Source of the DNA: Pseudorhodoferax sp047601025 | GTDB lineage: Bacteria; Pseudomonadota; Gammaproteobacteria; Burkholderiales; Burkholderiaceae_C | Reading direction: 5' to 3' | Length of the DNA: 64,000 nt | NCBI RefSeq assembly: GCF_047601025.1 | Contig: NZ_JASGJZ010000001.1 | Span: forward strand, 1,426,001-1,490,000 | Shown: piece after piece, positions 23,350 to 32,325 of the stretch | Numbering within the stretch: the first letter of the stretch is position 1 | Layout of the letters: the number at the start of each line of letters is the position of its first letter | Made by a program: the position numbers and the translations under genes | The notes under the pieces: generated by a model | Database searches by the model: none | Told to the model about the DNA's origin: nothing | What the model saw: the letters and a program-made list of their open reading frames with translations, nothing else

Positions 23350-25112
23350 CCGCCAGCCCGCCCCGCACCGCCCAGGAACTGCACTTCGACACGCACGACG
23401 GCGTGGCGCTGTTCTACCGCCACTGGCCGGCCACCGGCGCCGCGCGGCGCGGCGCGGTGCTGCTGTTCCACCGCGGCCACGAGCACGGCGCGCGCATGGC
23501 GCACCTGGTCGACGAGCTGGACCTGCCCGACTTCGACTTCTTCGCCTGGGACGCGCGCGGCCACGGCCGCTCGCCGGGCGCGCGCGGCCACAGCCCCAGC
23601 TTCGCGCATTCGGTGCGCGACGTGCAGACCTTCGTCGAGCACATCGCGCAGCACCACGGCGTGCCCGAGGCCGACCTGCACGTGGTGGCGCAGAGCGTGG
23701 GTGCGGTGCTGATCGCCACCTGGGCGCACGACTACGCGCCGAAGGTGCGCGGCCTCACGCTGGCCTCGCCGGCCTTCAAGGTCAAGCTCTACGTGCCGTT
23801 CGCGCGGCCGGGGTTGGCGCTCATGCACCGGCTGCGCGGCCTGTTCTTCGTCAACAGCTACGTGAAGGCGAAGTTCCTCACGCACGACCCCGCGCGCATC
23901 GCCAGCTACGACGGCGACCCGCTGATCTCGCGGCCGATCGCGGTCAACATCCTGCTCGACCTGTACGCGGCGGCCGAGCGCGTGGTGCAGGACGCCAACG
24001 CCATCGTGCTGCCCACGCAGCTGCTGATCTCGGGCGCCGACTGGGTGGTGCACCACGCGCCGCAGCACCGCTTCTTCGCACGCCTGGGCAGCGCGGTGAA
24101 GGAGAAGATCGAGCTGCCCGGCTTCTTCCACGACACGCTGGGCGAGAAGGACCGCGCCGGCGCCGTGGCCGCGGTGCGCCGCTTCGTCCTGCAGGGCTTC
24201 GACCAGCCGGCGCCGCCGGTGGACCTGCGCGGCGCCGACCGGCAGGGCGCGACGGCCGACGAGTCGCGCGCGCTGGCCGCGCCGCTGCATCCGCTGTCGC
24301 CGCGCGGGCTGTACTGGGCCGCGACGCGTGCCGGCCTGCGCCTGGGCGGCAGGCTCTCGCGCGGCATCGCGCTGGGGCATGCCACCGGCTTCGATTCGGG
24401 CAGCACGCTGGACTACGTCTACCGCAACGAGGCCGCCGGCGCGCCGCTGGTCGGCCAGGCCATCGACCGCACCTACCTCGACTCCATCGGCTGGCGCGGC
24501 ATCCGCCAACGCAAGCTGCACGTGGAGGAACTGCTGCGCGACGCGATGGAGCGCCTGGCCGCCGCGCACCGCGAGGTGCGGCTGATGGACATCGCCGCCG
24601 GCCACGGCCGCTACGTGCTGGACGCGGTGGCCGCGAGCCCGGTGAAGGTGCATTCCATCCTGCTGCGCGACTACAGCGAGATCAACGTGCGCGACGGCCG
24701 CCGGCTGATCGCCGAGCGCGAGCTGCAGGACCGCGCGCAGTTCGTGCAGGCCGACGCCTTCGACCGCGCCAGCCTGGCCGCCACCATGCCGCGCCCCACG
24801 CTGGCGGTGGTCTCGGGCCTGTACGAGCTGTTCCCCGACAACGAGATGGTGCGCCGCTCGCTGGCGGGCGTGGGCGACGCGGTGGAGGACGGCGGCTACC
24901 TGGTCTACACCGGCCAGCCCTGGCACCCGCAGCTGGAGATGATCGCCCGCGCGCTGACCAGCCACCGCCAGGGCCAGGCCTGGGTGATGCGCCGGCGCAC
25001 GCAGGCCGAGATGGACCAGCTCGTCGAAGAAGCGGGCTTTCGCAAGATCGCGCAGCGCGTGGACCGCTGGGGCATCTTCACGGTCTCGCTGGCGATGCGG
25101 ACGACGGCATGA
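23346..25112 (+). CDS. YnbC-like alpha/beta hydrolase fused to a SAM-dependent methyltransferase
   Basis: A 588-residue two-domain protein. Residues 1 to about 290 form an alpha/beta hydrolase (serine lipase/lysophospholipase type) with the nucleophile in VVAQSVGAVL and a likely catalytic His in GFFHDTLGEKDR. Residues about 340-588 form a class I methyltransferase with the SAM-binding motif MDIAAGHGRYVLDAV and a later VVSGLYELFPDNEM. The same fusion is YnbC in E. coli. It probably acts on the lipid made by the adjacent CDP-alcohol transferase (inference). It overlaps its neighbours by 4 bases on both sides. Confidence 0.85.
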   Translation: MTASPPRTAQELHFDTHDGVALFYRHWPATGAARRGAVLLFHRGHEHGARMAHLVDELDLPDFDFFAWDARGHGRSPGARGHSPSFAHSVRDVQTFVEHIAQHHGVPEADLHVVAQSVGAVLIATWAHDYAPKVRGLTLASPAFKVKLYVPFARPGLALMHRLRGLFFVNSYVKAKFLTHDPARIASYDGDPLISRPIAVNILLDLYAAAERVVQDANAIVLPTQLLISGADWVVHHAPQHRFFARLGSAVKEKIELPGFFHDTLGEKDRAGAVAAVRRFVLQGFDQPAPPVDLRGADRQGATADESRALAAPLHPLSPRGLYWAATRAGLRLGGRLSRGIALGHATGFDSGSTLDYVYRNEAAGAPLVGQAIDRTYLDSIGWRGIRQRKLHVEELLRDAMERLAAAHREVRLMDIAAGHGRYVLDAVAASPVKVHSILLRDYSEINVRDGRRLIAERELQDRAQFVQADAFDRASLAATMPRPTLAVVSGLYELFPDNEMVRRSLAGVGDAVEDGGYLVYTGQPWHPQLEMIARALTSHRQGQAWVMRRRTQAEMDQLVEEAGFRKIAQRVDRWGIFTVSLAMRTTA

Positions 25113-26341
25113 CAGCCGGTGCGCTGCGCGGCCGGCAGACGCCGCAGAGCGGCAAAGACGCGTGGGCGGTCACCAGTGGCTGCGTGGGCGGCCTGTGGCT
25201 GTTCGCCTGCGCGTGGTGCATCGGGGCCGAGCTGGCCTCCGATTCGTCCGGCTGGTTCGATGGCCTGGGCTATGCCGTTGCACTGCTGGTCGCCTTGGCG
25301 GGCAATGCCGTGTCCCTGCTGCTGCACGCCGGCTATTGGTATTTCTACGGCGCGGCCACGTGGTTCAAGGGCCTGGTGGTCTGCCAGGCTTTGGTCGTCC
25401 TGGGCACGGTGGTGTGGCTGGCGCCGGCGGCCTGGGAATCCCACGTCGAAGCACGACGCTGGGAGCGGCAGGCCGCCGTGCACGCGGCGATCGCGCGCGA
25501 CGACGTGGACGCACTGCGCACGGCGTGGGCGGACTGCGGCGACCACTGCGGGTCCGACGGACTCCTGAAAGCCGCGGACGCCCGGGCGCGACGCGCTGCC
25601 GCCTTCCTGGTCGCGCAGGGCCTGACCGCCGCTGCCGGCCATGGCGCGCCCCAGCTGAGCATGCACACGTGCGAAGGGCGCTATCTGCCCTTGCTGTCGG
25701 CGCTGGAAGTCGCGGTGGCGCGCGACGATGCGGCGATGCTCCAGCTGCTCTTTCCCGTGAGCGACGAAACGGCCCGGCGCAAAGCGCTGTGGACGGCGGC
25801 CGAGCTGGACCGGCTCGAGCGCCTCCAGGAGCTGCTGGCGCGGGGGGTGCCGATCGGCATACGGGGCCGGATGCTGGACACCGACAACGACACGCTGCTG
25901 GTCGCGGCCGCCAGCGGGGCCGCGCTGCGCGTGGGGCGCTGGCTCATCGACGTGCACGGCATGCCCGTGCAGCCCGCCAGGACGCCGAGCATCGTCGAGA
26001 TCGCCAGCCCCTCCCCGGGAACTCCGCCGGTGCTCGCGCTGTCCCGCTACATGCTCGACGTCCGCGACCCTGCGCGGGCCGGCCCCTTCCTGCAGATGCT
26101 CGTGGCGCACGGCGCACGCGTCGACATCCCCATGTGGCCGGACACGCGGACGCCGCTGCAGCATGCCGTGCACCTGGAGAACAAGGCGATGGCGGGCATC
26201 CTGCTGGCCAACGGGGCCCGGGAAGAGCTGCTCAGCCCGTCGGAGCGCGAGCGACTGGGCGCCTTGCTGGCCGCGCCGGACCGCCCGGCCCACGACGAGG
26301 CCCGCGAAGGCTGCGTGCCCGACACCGTCCATGGCCGCTAA
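25109..26341 (+). CDS. Membrane protein with ankyrin-like repeats inserted in the ynb-like operon
   Basis: A 410-residue protein with three predicted transmembrane helices (about 20-40, 50-75, 88-108) and a cytoplasmic helical-repeat region (about 120-400). Repeat-like stretches include ALRTAWADCGDHCG and TPLQHAVHLENKAMAGILLANGA, as in ankyrin repeats. No catalytic motif is visible. Its base composition is somewhat less GC-rich than that of its neighbours, and it separates the ynbC-like from the ynbD-like gene. It still overlaps both (4 and 11 bases), so it is co-expressed. This looks like a later insertion into the operon; its role is unknown. Confidence 0.75.
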   Translation: MTAGALRGRQTPQSGKDAWAVTSGCVGGLWLFACAWCIGAELASDSSGWFDGLGYAVALLVALAGNAVSLLLHAGYWYFYGAATWFKGLVVCQALVVLGTVVWLAPAAWESHVEARRWERQAAVHAAIARDDVDALRTAWADCGDHCGSDGLLKAADARARRAAAFLVAQGLTAAAGHGAPQLSMHTCEGRYLPLLSALEVAVARDDAAMLQLLFPVSDETARRKALWTAAELDRLERLQELLARGVPIGIRGRMLDTDNDTLLVAAASGAALRVGRWLIDVHGMPVQPARTPSIVEIASPSPGTPPVLALSRYMLDVRDPARAGPFLQMLVAHGARVDIPMWPDTRTPLQHAVHLENKAMAGILLANGAREELLSPSERERLGALLAAPDRPAHDEAREGCVPDTVHGR

Positions 26342-27728
26342 CACCCCCCCGCTGCCGGCTGCCGCACGCGGCGATGGCGCGCGGCCCGCCCGGCCGCGCC
26401 CCTGGAAACGCGCCGCCGCCTGGCTAGCGCTGCTGGGTCCGCTGTTCTACCTGAGCTACGGCCTGGCCAACTGGTGGGCCAGCACGCGCGCGCAGGTGCC
26501 GAGCGTGGTGTTCGACTGGGAGCGCGGCCTGCCGTTCTGGGCCTGGACCATCTTTCCCTACTGGTCGATCAACGTCTTCTACGCGCTGTCACTGTTCCTG
26601 GGCCGCAGCCGGCACGCCGTGGACCGGCACGCCGCGCGCCTACTCACGGCGCAGCTGCTGGCGGTCACCTGCTTCGTGCTGTGGCCGCTGCACTTCAGCC
26701 TGGGCCAGCCCGCCGTGCAGGGCGCGCCGGCCTTCCTGTTCGAGGCCCTGCGCGGCTTCGACCAGCCGTTCAACCAGGCACCCTCGCTGCACATCGCGCT
26801 GGCGGTGATCCTGTGGGACTGGTACCGCCGCCTGATCACGCCGACCTGGGGCCAGGGGCTGGCCCTGCTGTGGGTGTTCGCCATCTGCGCCTCGGTGCTG
26901 ACGACCTACCAGCACCACTTCATCGACATCCCGACCGGCGCGCTGCTCGGCCTGGTGTGCGTGTGGCTGTGGCCGCTGGAACGCGTGGTGGCGCTGCCGC
27001 GCGCCTGGCGCCTGGCGCGCGACGCCTGGCGGCTCCGGCTGGCGGCGCTCTATGCCGGCGCCGCCGGGCTGTGCCTGGGCGCGGCCCTGTGGCTGCACGG
27101 CGCCGGGCTGTGGCTCGCCTGGCCCGCCACGGCGCTCGCGCTGGTGGCGCTGAACTACCTGGGCCTGGGCGCGCGCGGCTTCGCGATGGACCGGCACGGC
27201 CGCATGGCCTGGGCCGCGCGCTGGCTGTTCGCGCCCTACCGGCTGGCCGCGGCCGCCAACGCCTGGCTCTGGACGCGCCGCCTGCCGGCCAGCGTGGAGG
27301 TGGCGCCGGGCCTGCGCCTGGGCCGGCGGCCCACCGCCGCCGAATGGCAAGCGGCCGGCCGCCCGCGCCTGGTGAGCCTGTGCGCCGAACTGCAGCTGCC
27401 TGCCGCCGCGGCGCGGGCCGGCCGCGCGCGCTGCCTGCCGCTGCTGGACCTGGTGGTGCCGCCGCACGGCCGGCTGCGCCGCGCCGCCACCCTCGTCGAG
27501 GCGCAGCGCCGCGCCAGCGCGCCGGGCGAAGCCGTGTGGGTGTGCTGCGCCCTCGGCTTCTCGCGCAGCGCCGCCACGCTGGCGGGCTGGCTGGTGCTGC
27601 AGGGCCGCAGTGCGCCGCAGGCCGAGGCGATGCTGCGCCAGGCGCGGCCGCAGATCGTGCTGCACGCCGGCTGGCGGCGCGCGCTGGCGGCACTCGCGGC
27701 GCACGCCGGGGAGCCCGGGCCGCGATGA
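26331..27728 (+). CDS. YnbD-like PAP2/dual-specificity phosphatase membrane protein
   Basis: A 465-residue protein. The N-terminal half is a polytopic PAP2-type lipid phosphatase-like region with APSLHIALAVILWD and TTYQHHFIDIPTGALLG, the SLH and H-x5-D-type motifs. The C-terminal domain (about 320-460) is a dual-specificity phosphatase with the P-loop CCALGFSRSA (C-x5-R). This fusion is characteristic of YnbD. It could dephosphorylate a phosphatidyl-type lipid made by the operon. ATG 26331 lies inside the ankyrin-like gene, and the stop overlaps the next gene (ATGA). Confidence 0.85.
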   Translation: MAANTPPLPAAARGDGARPARPRPWKRAAAWLALLGPLFYLSYGLANWWASTRAQVPSVVFDWERGLPFWAWTIFPYWSINVFYALSLFLGRSRHAVDRHAARLLTAQLLAVTCFVLWPLHFSLGQPAVQGAPAFLFEALRGFDQPFNQAPSLHIALAVILWDWYRRLITPTWGQGLALLWVFAICASVLTTYQHHFIDIPTGALLGLVCVWLWPLERVVALPRAWRLARDAWRLRLAALYAGAAGLCLGAALWLHGAGLWLAWPATALALVALNYLGLGARGFAMDRHGRMAWAARWLFAPYRLAAAANAWLWTRRLPASVEVAPGLRLGRRPTAAEWQAAGRPRLVSLCAELQLPAAAARAGRARCLPLLDLVVPPHGRLRRAATLVEAQRRASAPGEAVWVCCALGFSRSAATLAGWLVLQGRSAPQAEAMLRQARPQIVLHAGWRRALAALAAHAGEPGPR

Positions 27729-28156
27729 CCGGGCAGGACCGAGCCACCTGTGCCGCGCTGGCCGCGCTGCTGCGCGCCGGCGCGCTGCTGGGCCAGTGGA
27801 GCCTGGCGCTGAGCACCGCCGCCGCCCTGGCGCTGGCCCTGCGGGACCTCGGCACGGCGGCCTGGCTGGGTTGCGGCGCCACGCTGCTGCTGGGCCTGCC
27901 GGAACGCTACCTGGCCGTCCGGCTGCGCCTGGACGAGCGACTGTTCGACGGGCTGGCGCGCGGCGACGTGGCCTCGCTGGCAACGCTGGACGCCGCGCTG
28001 GCGCAACTGGGCCTGCGTGCCGCCACGCCCGGCGCGCCGCGCGGCCTGGACGAACGCCTGCACGGCGCCCGCCGCTGGATGCGGCGGCACGCGCTGCTGG
28101 TGGCCGGCCAGACCACCGTGTTCCTGATCGCGCTGGCGGCGCTGCACGGCGCATGA
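27725..28156 (+). CDS. Small membrane protein of unknown function in the ynb-like operon
   Basis: A 143-residue protein that I cannot assign. It has hydrophobic segments at about 10-35, 42-60 and near the C-terminus (LLVAGQTTVFLIALAAL), with a charged middle (LDERLFDGLARGDVASL). It starts inside the stop of the phosphatase gene (ATGA), so it is translationally coupled. A gap of 76 bases separates it from the acyltransferase gene. Its position suggests an accessory membrane subunit for the lipid pathway. Confidence 0.65.
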   Translation: MTGQDRATCAALAALLRAGALLGQWSLALSTAAALALALRDLGTAAWLGCGATLLLGLPERYLAVRLRLDERLFDGLARGDVASLATLDAALAQLGLRAATPGAPRGLDERLHGARRWMRRHALLVAGQTTVFLIALAALHGA

Positions 28157-28232
28157 CACGCCGGCGCGCCCCCATGCCGGCTTGTTTCGGCCACCTTCCC
28201 CGCGGCACGCCAGGCGCTGCCGCCCCCTGCCC

Positions 28233-28952
28233 ATGAACGATGACCTGCCCCCCGACGCCGCGCCGCCGCGCGGCCTGCTGCCGCGGCTGCTCGCCGCGCT
28301 GGCGGGCCGCCTGATCGTCGGCGCGGCCAGCCTGCTGACGGGCGTGCGCGCCGTCTGGATCGGCAGCGCGCCCGATGCCTGCCAGACCCTCTACTTCGCC
28401 AACCACACCAGCCACGGCGACTTCGTGCTGCTGTGGGCGACGCTGCCGCCCGACCTGCGCACCCGCACCCGCCCGGTGGCCGGCGCCGACTACTGGCTGG
28501 CCTCGGGATTGCGCCGCTTCATCGGCGGGCACGTGTTCAACGCCTTGATGATCCGGCGCGACGGCAGCGCCGGCGGCCCCGATCCGGTCGCGCAGATGGC
28601 CCGGGCGCTGGAGGCCGGGGACTCGCTGATCATGTTTCCCGAAGGCACGCGCAACACCGGCGACGCCACGCTGCTGCCGCTCAGGAGCGGGCTGTTCCAC
28701 CTGGCGCGCGCCTGCCCGCAGGTGCGCCTGGTGCCGGTGTGGATCGAGAACCTCCGGCGCGTGCTGCCCAAGGGCGCGCTGGTGCCGATCCCGCTGGCCT
28801 GCTCGGTGCGCTACGGCGCGCCGCTGGCGCTGCAGGAGGGCGAGGACAAGGCCGGCTTCCTGGCGCGGGCGCGCCAGGCCATGCTGGACCTGCGGCCCGA
28901 ACACGACCGCCAGGACGAGCCGCGCGCGCCCAGCCCGGAGCAGCCATCGTGA
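28233..28952 (+). CDS. 1-acyl-sn-glycerol-3-phosphate acyltransferase (PlsC-like)
   Basis: A 239-residue acyltransferase. The catalytic H-x4-D box is NHTSHGDF, and the phosphate-binding motif is FPEGTRN, as in PlsC/LPLAT enzymes that transfer an acyl chain to a lysophospholipid or related acceptor. A hydrophobic N-terminal stretch (about 18-38) likely associates it with the membrane. Its stop overlaps the GTG start of the cytidylyltransferase gene (GTGA). This gene is not part of E. coli ynbABCD but fits a phospholipid-modifying operon. Confidence 0.9.
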   Translation: MNDDLPPDAAPPRGLLPRLLAALAGRLIVGAASLLTGVRAVWIGSAPDACQTLYFANHTSHGDFVLLWATLPPDLRTRTRPVAGADYWLASGLRRFIGGHVFNALMIRRDGSAGGPDPVAQMARALEAGDSLIMFPEGTRNTGDATLLPLRSGLFHLARACPQVRLVPVWIENLRRVLPKGALVPIPLACSVRYGAPLALQEGEDKAGFLARARQAMLDLRPEHDRQDEPRAPSPEQPS

Positions 28953-29893
28953 CCGCGCAGACCCAGGCCACGCTGCAGCTGTTCGGCGGCATCGCCGGCG
29001 TGCTGGTACTCGCCTCGGCCATCGGCGCGCTGCTGAAATGGCGCATCGGCGGCCGGCCGCACGCCGTCATCGACAACCTCAACGCGCGCGTCAACGCCTG
29101 GTGGGCGATGGTCGCGGTGATCGGCCTGGCCTTCGCCTTCGGCAAGGGCGGCGTGATCGTGCTGTTCTACCTGGTCTCGTTCTACGGCCTGCGCGAGTTC
29201 ATGAGCCTGGCCTACACGCGGCGCGGCGACCACCTGGCGATCGCGGCGGCCTTCTACCTGGCGCTGCCGCTGCAGTATTTCCTGGTCTGGATCGAGTGGT
29301 ACGGCCTGTACTCGATCTTCATCCCGGTCTATGCCTTCCTGGTGCTGCCCATCCTGTCGGCGCTGGGCGGCGACACCCTGCGCTTCCTGGAGCGCACGGC
29401 CAAGGTGCAATGGGGGCTGATGGTCTGCGTGTTCTGCATCAGCCACGTGCCGGCGCTGCTGACGTTGCGGATCCCGGGCTTCGAGGACCGCAACCTGCTC
29501 CTGATCGCGTTCCTGGTCATCGTGGTGCAGGGCAGCGACGTGCTGCAGTACGTCTGGGGCAAGCTGTTCGGCCGGCACACGATCGCGCCCGCGCTGTCGC
29601 CGTCCAAGACCTGGGAGGGCCTGGTCGGCGGCGTGGCCAGTGCCACGCTGCTGGGCGCGCTGCTGGCCTGGGCCACGCCGTTCACGTTCTGGCAGGCCGG
29701 GCTGATGGCGCTGCTGATCTGCATCATGGGCTTCCTGGGCGGGCTCGTGATGTCGGCGATCAAGCGCGACCGCGGCGTGAAGGACTGGGGCACCATGATC
29801 GAAGGCCATGGCGGCATGCTGGACCGCCTGGATTCGGTGATCTTCGCCGCCCCCATCTACTTCCACGTGCTGCGCTACGGGTGGGAGCCCTGA
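28949..29893 (+). CDS. YnbB-like phosphatidate cytidylyltransferase (CdsA family)
   Basis: A 314-residue integral membrane enzyme with about eight helices. The Cds signature is complete: SAIKRDRGVKDWG, then IEGHGGMLDRLDS. It converts phosphatidate and CTP to CDP-diacylglycerol, the donor used by the CDP-alcohol transferase at the start of the operon. The GTG start lies in the acyltransferase stop codon. A housekeeping cdsA is probably elsewhere, and this copy belongs to the YnbB branch associated with ynb operons. Confidence 0.9.
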   Translation: MTAQTQATLQLFGGIAGVLVLASAIGALLKWRIGGRPHAVIDNLNARVNAWWAMVAVIGLAFAFGKGGVIVLFYLVSFYGLREFMSLAYTRRGDHLAIAAAFYLALPLQYFLVWIEWYGLYSIFIPVYAFLVLPILSALGGDTLRFLERTAKVQWGLMVCVFCISHVPALLTLRIPGFEDRNLLLIAFLVIVVQGSDVLQYVWGKLFGRHTIAPALSPSKTWEGLVGGVASATLLGALLAWATPFTFWQAGLMALLICIMGFLGGLVMSAIKRDRGVKDWGTMIEGHGGMLDRLDSVIFAAPIYFHVLRYGWEP

Positions 29894-29905
29894 CGGGCGG
29901 CGGGG

Positions 29906-30244
29906 TCAGCCGCGCCGGCCCGGCCCCGCGCCCTCCGCGGCCAGGAATGCCGGCTGCGGCCATTCCAGCAGCTCGGCCGTGCGGGCCACCACCCAGTTCG
30001 CCTCCGGCGGCTCCACGCCGCTGCCCGGCTGCAGCAGGCCCGTCCAGCAGCGGCGCAGCACCTCCTGCCTGGACAGGTCGTGCCTGTGCTCCAGGGCAGC
30101 GCACAGCGTGGTCATCTGCACCGCCATGTCCTCGCACAGGTCGTGGCGCGCCTCGACGTGCGCGCGCGGGGCCGTGGGCCGGCCGTGGGCGCTGTACAAG
30201 GCCATGAAGGCCGACGGGATCAGCGTCTGGTTCGGGTCTTCCAT
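29906..30244 (-). CDS. Conserved small cytoplasmic protein of unknown function
   Basis: A 112-residue protein beginning MEDPNQTLIPSAFMALYSAHGR. It has a helical middle (HDLCEDMAVQMTTLCAALEHRHDLSRQ is split here as HDLCEDMAVQM and ALEHRHDLSRQEV). It lacks a signal peptide, membrane segment or metal motif. Similar short proteins are common in Burkholderiales and are sometimes labelled as chaperone-related without proof. The start at 30244 is two bases from the stop of the nitronate monooxygenase gene, so the two are co-transcribed. Confidence 0.65.
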   Translation of the reverse strand: MEDPNQTLIPSAFMALYSAHGRPTAPRAHVEARHDLCEDMAVQMTTLCAALEHRHDLSRQEVLRRCWTGLLQPGSGVEPPEANWVVARTAELLEWPQPAFLAAEGAGPGRRG

Positions 30245-30246
30245 GC

Positions 30247-31272
30247 CTAGGCTCCGGCCAGCGCGCGCGTCAGCCGCGCCGCGCTGGGCTCGCCGCAGCC
30301 GCTGCGGTTCTGGCCCGACCACAGCGGCGTGAAATCCGCCAGGCCCTGCGCCTCGGCCCTGGCGCGCAGCGGCGCCAGCGCGGCCGTGGCGGTCGGAAAG
30401 GCGGGCGCGTCCTCGCTCATCGCGCCGACCTCGCGGATCAGCCGGTTCACGATGCCGCGCGCCGGCCGGCCGGTGAACAGCCGCGTCAGCACGGTGGGCG
30501 CCGCCGGGTCGCGCAGCGCGGCGCGGTGCAGCGCGCCGGTCTCGGCCTCGTCGCAGCACAGGTAGGCGGTGCCGACCTGCACCGCCGCGGCGCCCAGCGC
30601 CAGCGCGGCGCGCACGCCGCGCGCGTCGGCGATGCCCCCGGCCGCGACCACCGGGACCGACACCGCGTCGACGAGCTGCGGCAGCAGCGCCATCGTGCCG
30701 CTCTGCAGCGCCAGATCGTCGGACAGGAAATGCCCGCGGTGGCCGCCGGCCTCCAGGCCCTGGGCGATGACCGCTTCGGCGCCGTGGCGCTGCAGCCACA
30801 CGCCTTCGGCCACCGTGGTCGCCGACGACCAGACCTGCGCGCCCAGCGCCTTCACGCGCGCCAGCAGCCCGGGCGCCGGCAGGCCGAAGTGGAAGCTGAC
30901 GACGGCCGGGCGGAATTCCTCCAGCACCTCGGCGATCGCCGCGCTGAACGGCTGGCGGCCGGCGCCGGCCGGCACCGTGGCCGGGTCGATGCCGTGCTCG
31001 GCGAAGTACGGCGCCAGCCGCGCGCGCCAGCGCGCCTCGGCCGCCGCGTCGGCCGCCGGCGGCTGGTGCGCGAAGAAATTGACGTTGTACGGCGCGCCGC
31101 GCACCTGGGCGGCCAGCGCCTGCAGTTCGGCGCGCAGCCCGGCCGCGTCGAACATCGCGCCGGGCAGCGAGCCCAGGCCGCCGGCCGCGCAGACCGCGGC
31201 CGCCAGCCGGTGGCGCTGCGAACCGGCCATCGGCGCCTGGACGATCGGCAGTTCGGTTCCGGGAAAGGCCAT
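30247..31272 (-). CDS. Nitronate monooxygenase family FMN enzyme
   Basis: A 341-residue TIM-barrel flavoprotein of the nitronate monooxygenase/2-nitropropane dioxygenase family, which oxidises alkyl nitronates to carbonyls. Visible motifs are PIVQAPMAGSQ at the N-terminus, IAQGLEAGGHRG (the catalytic-histidine region), VPVVAAGGIADARGV and ALGAAAVQVGTAYL for phosphate and FMN binding. The gene starts at 31272 and is followed at once by the 112-residue unknown gene. The neighbouring waaF-type gene is on the same strand, 21 bases upstream. Confidence 0.9.
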   Translation of the reverse strand: MAFPGTELPIVQAPMAGSQRHRLAAAVCAAGGLGSLPGAMFDAAGLRAELQALAAQVRGAPYNVNFFAHQPPAADAAAEARWRARLAPYFAEHGIDPATVPAGAGRQPFSAAIAEVLEEFRPAVVSFHFGLPAPGLLARVKALGAQVWSSATTVAEGVWLQRHGAEAVIAQGLEAGGHRGHFLSDDLALQSGTMALLPQLVDAVSVPVVAAGGIADARGVRAALALGAAAVQVGTAYLCCDEAETGALHRAALRDPAAPTVLTRLFTGRPARGIVNRLIREVGAMSEDAPAFPTATAALAPLRARAEAQGLADFTPLWSGQNRSGCGEPSAARLTRALAGA

Positions 31273-31293
31273 GGCGAGTCTCCTACTGGGGGG

Positions 31294-32295
31294 TCAGGCC
31301 AGCGCGGCCAGCACGCGCGCCGGCGCGAGGTCGGCCATGCAGCGCGTGTGGCCGAGCGGGCATTCGCGCTCGAAACAGGGCGCGCAGTCCAGCGGCGGCT
31401 GGTAGCCGGGATCGCGCTTGAGCCACAGCACGGCGGCGCGGTCGTTCAGCGGCGGCGTGTGCTCGGGGCTGGTCGAGCCGTAGACGGCGACCTGCGGGAC
31501 GCCGAAGGCGGCGGCCACGTGCATCAGGCCCGAGTCGTTGGACACCACGCTGCGCGCGCCGGCGATCAGCGCGAACGCATCGGCCAGCGCCGTGCCGCCG
31601 GCCAGGTTGACGCAGCGGCCGGGCACCCGGGCGTTGGCGGCGTCGGCGATCTGCGCGCACAGCGCCTGCTCCTTGCCCGAGCCCAGCAGCAGCACCGGCA
31701 GCGCCAGCTCGGCGGCCAGCGCGGCGTAGTGCTCCGGCGGCCAGCGCTTGGACGGGCCGAACTCGGCGCCCGGCGCGAACACGTGGTAGCCGCCACGCGC
31801 CAGCCCCCGGGCCTGCAGCACGGCGTCGGCCTGCGCGGCGGGCAGCTGCAATTGCGGCCGGTCGTGCGCGACGTCGGTGTCGCCCGACAGCGCCGAATAG
31901 AACGCCACCATCGGCGGCCGCTGCCCCTTGGGCGGATTGCGCAGCCGGTGCGTCAGCAGGACCACGCGCGCCTCGCCCTGGTAGCCGACGCGGCGCGGGA
32001 TGCCGGCCAGGAACGGCAGCAGCGCGCTCTTGGCCGAGTTCGGCAGCACGTAGGCGCAGTCGAAACGGCCGCGCAGCGTGCGCGCCAGCTGCCGGCGCGC
32101 CCTGAACTGCAGGCCGCCGTGCTGGAACGGGAAGTCGATGACCTCGGCGACCTGCGGCATCGCGCGGTAGACCGGCGCCACCCAGGGCAGCGCGCCGACG
32201 GTCAGCCGCTCGCCGCGCGCCTGCAGCCGCCGCAGCAGCGGCTCGGTCATCACCGCGTCGCCGATCCACTGCGGCGCGATGACCAGGGACTGCAT
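31294..32295 (-). CDS. waaF: Lipopolysaccharide heptosyltransferase II
   Basis: A 333-residue GT9 glycosyltransferase that adds the second L-glycero-D-manno-heptose to the lipopolysaccharide inner core at the cytoplasmic face of the inner membrane. Typical stretches are LVIAPQWIGDAVMTEPLL at the start, APGAEFGPSKRWP, and SVVSNDSGLMHVAAAFGVP with AVYGSTSPEHTPP in the donor domain. The start ATG 32295 opens directly into the first beta strand. Upstream lies copy B of the dispersed repeat. Confidence 0.9.
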   Translation of the reverse strand: MQSLVIAPQWIGDAVMTEPLLRRLQARGERLTVGALPWVAPVYRAMPQVAEVIDFPFQHGGLQFRARRQLARTLRGRFDCAYVLPNSAKSALLPFLAGIPRRVGYQGEARVVLLTHRLRNPPKGQRPPMVAFYSALSGDTDVAHDRPQLQLPAAQADAVLQARGLARGGYHVFAPGAEFGPSKRWPPEHYAALAAELALPVLLLGSGKEQALCAQIADAANARVPGRCVNLAGGTALADAFALIAGARSVVSNDSGLMHVAAAFGVPQVAVYGSTSPEHTPPLNDRAAVLWLKRDPGYQPPLDCAPCFERECPLGHTRCMADLAPARVLAALA

Positions 32296-32325
32296 CAGCG
32301 GGAAGGCGTTGAAAGTTGCGAACGC

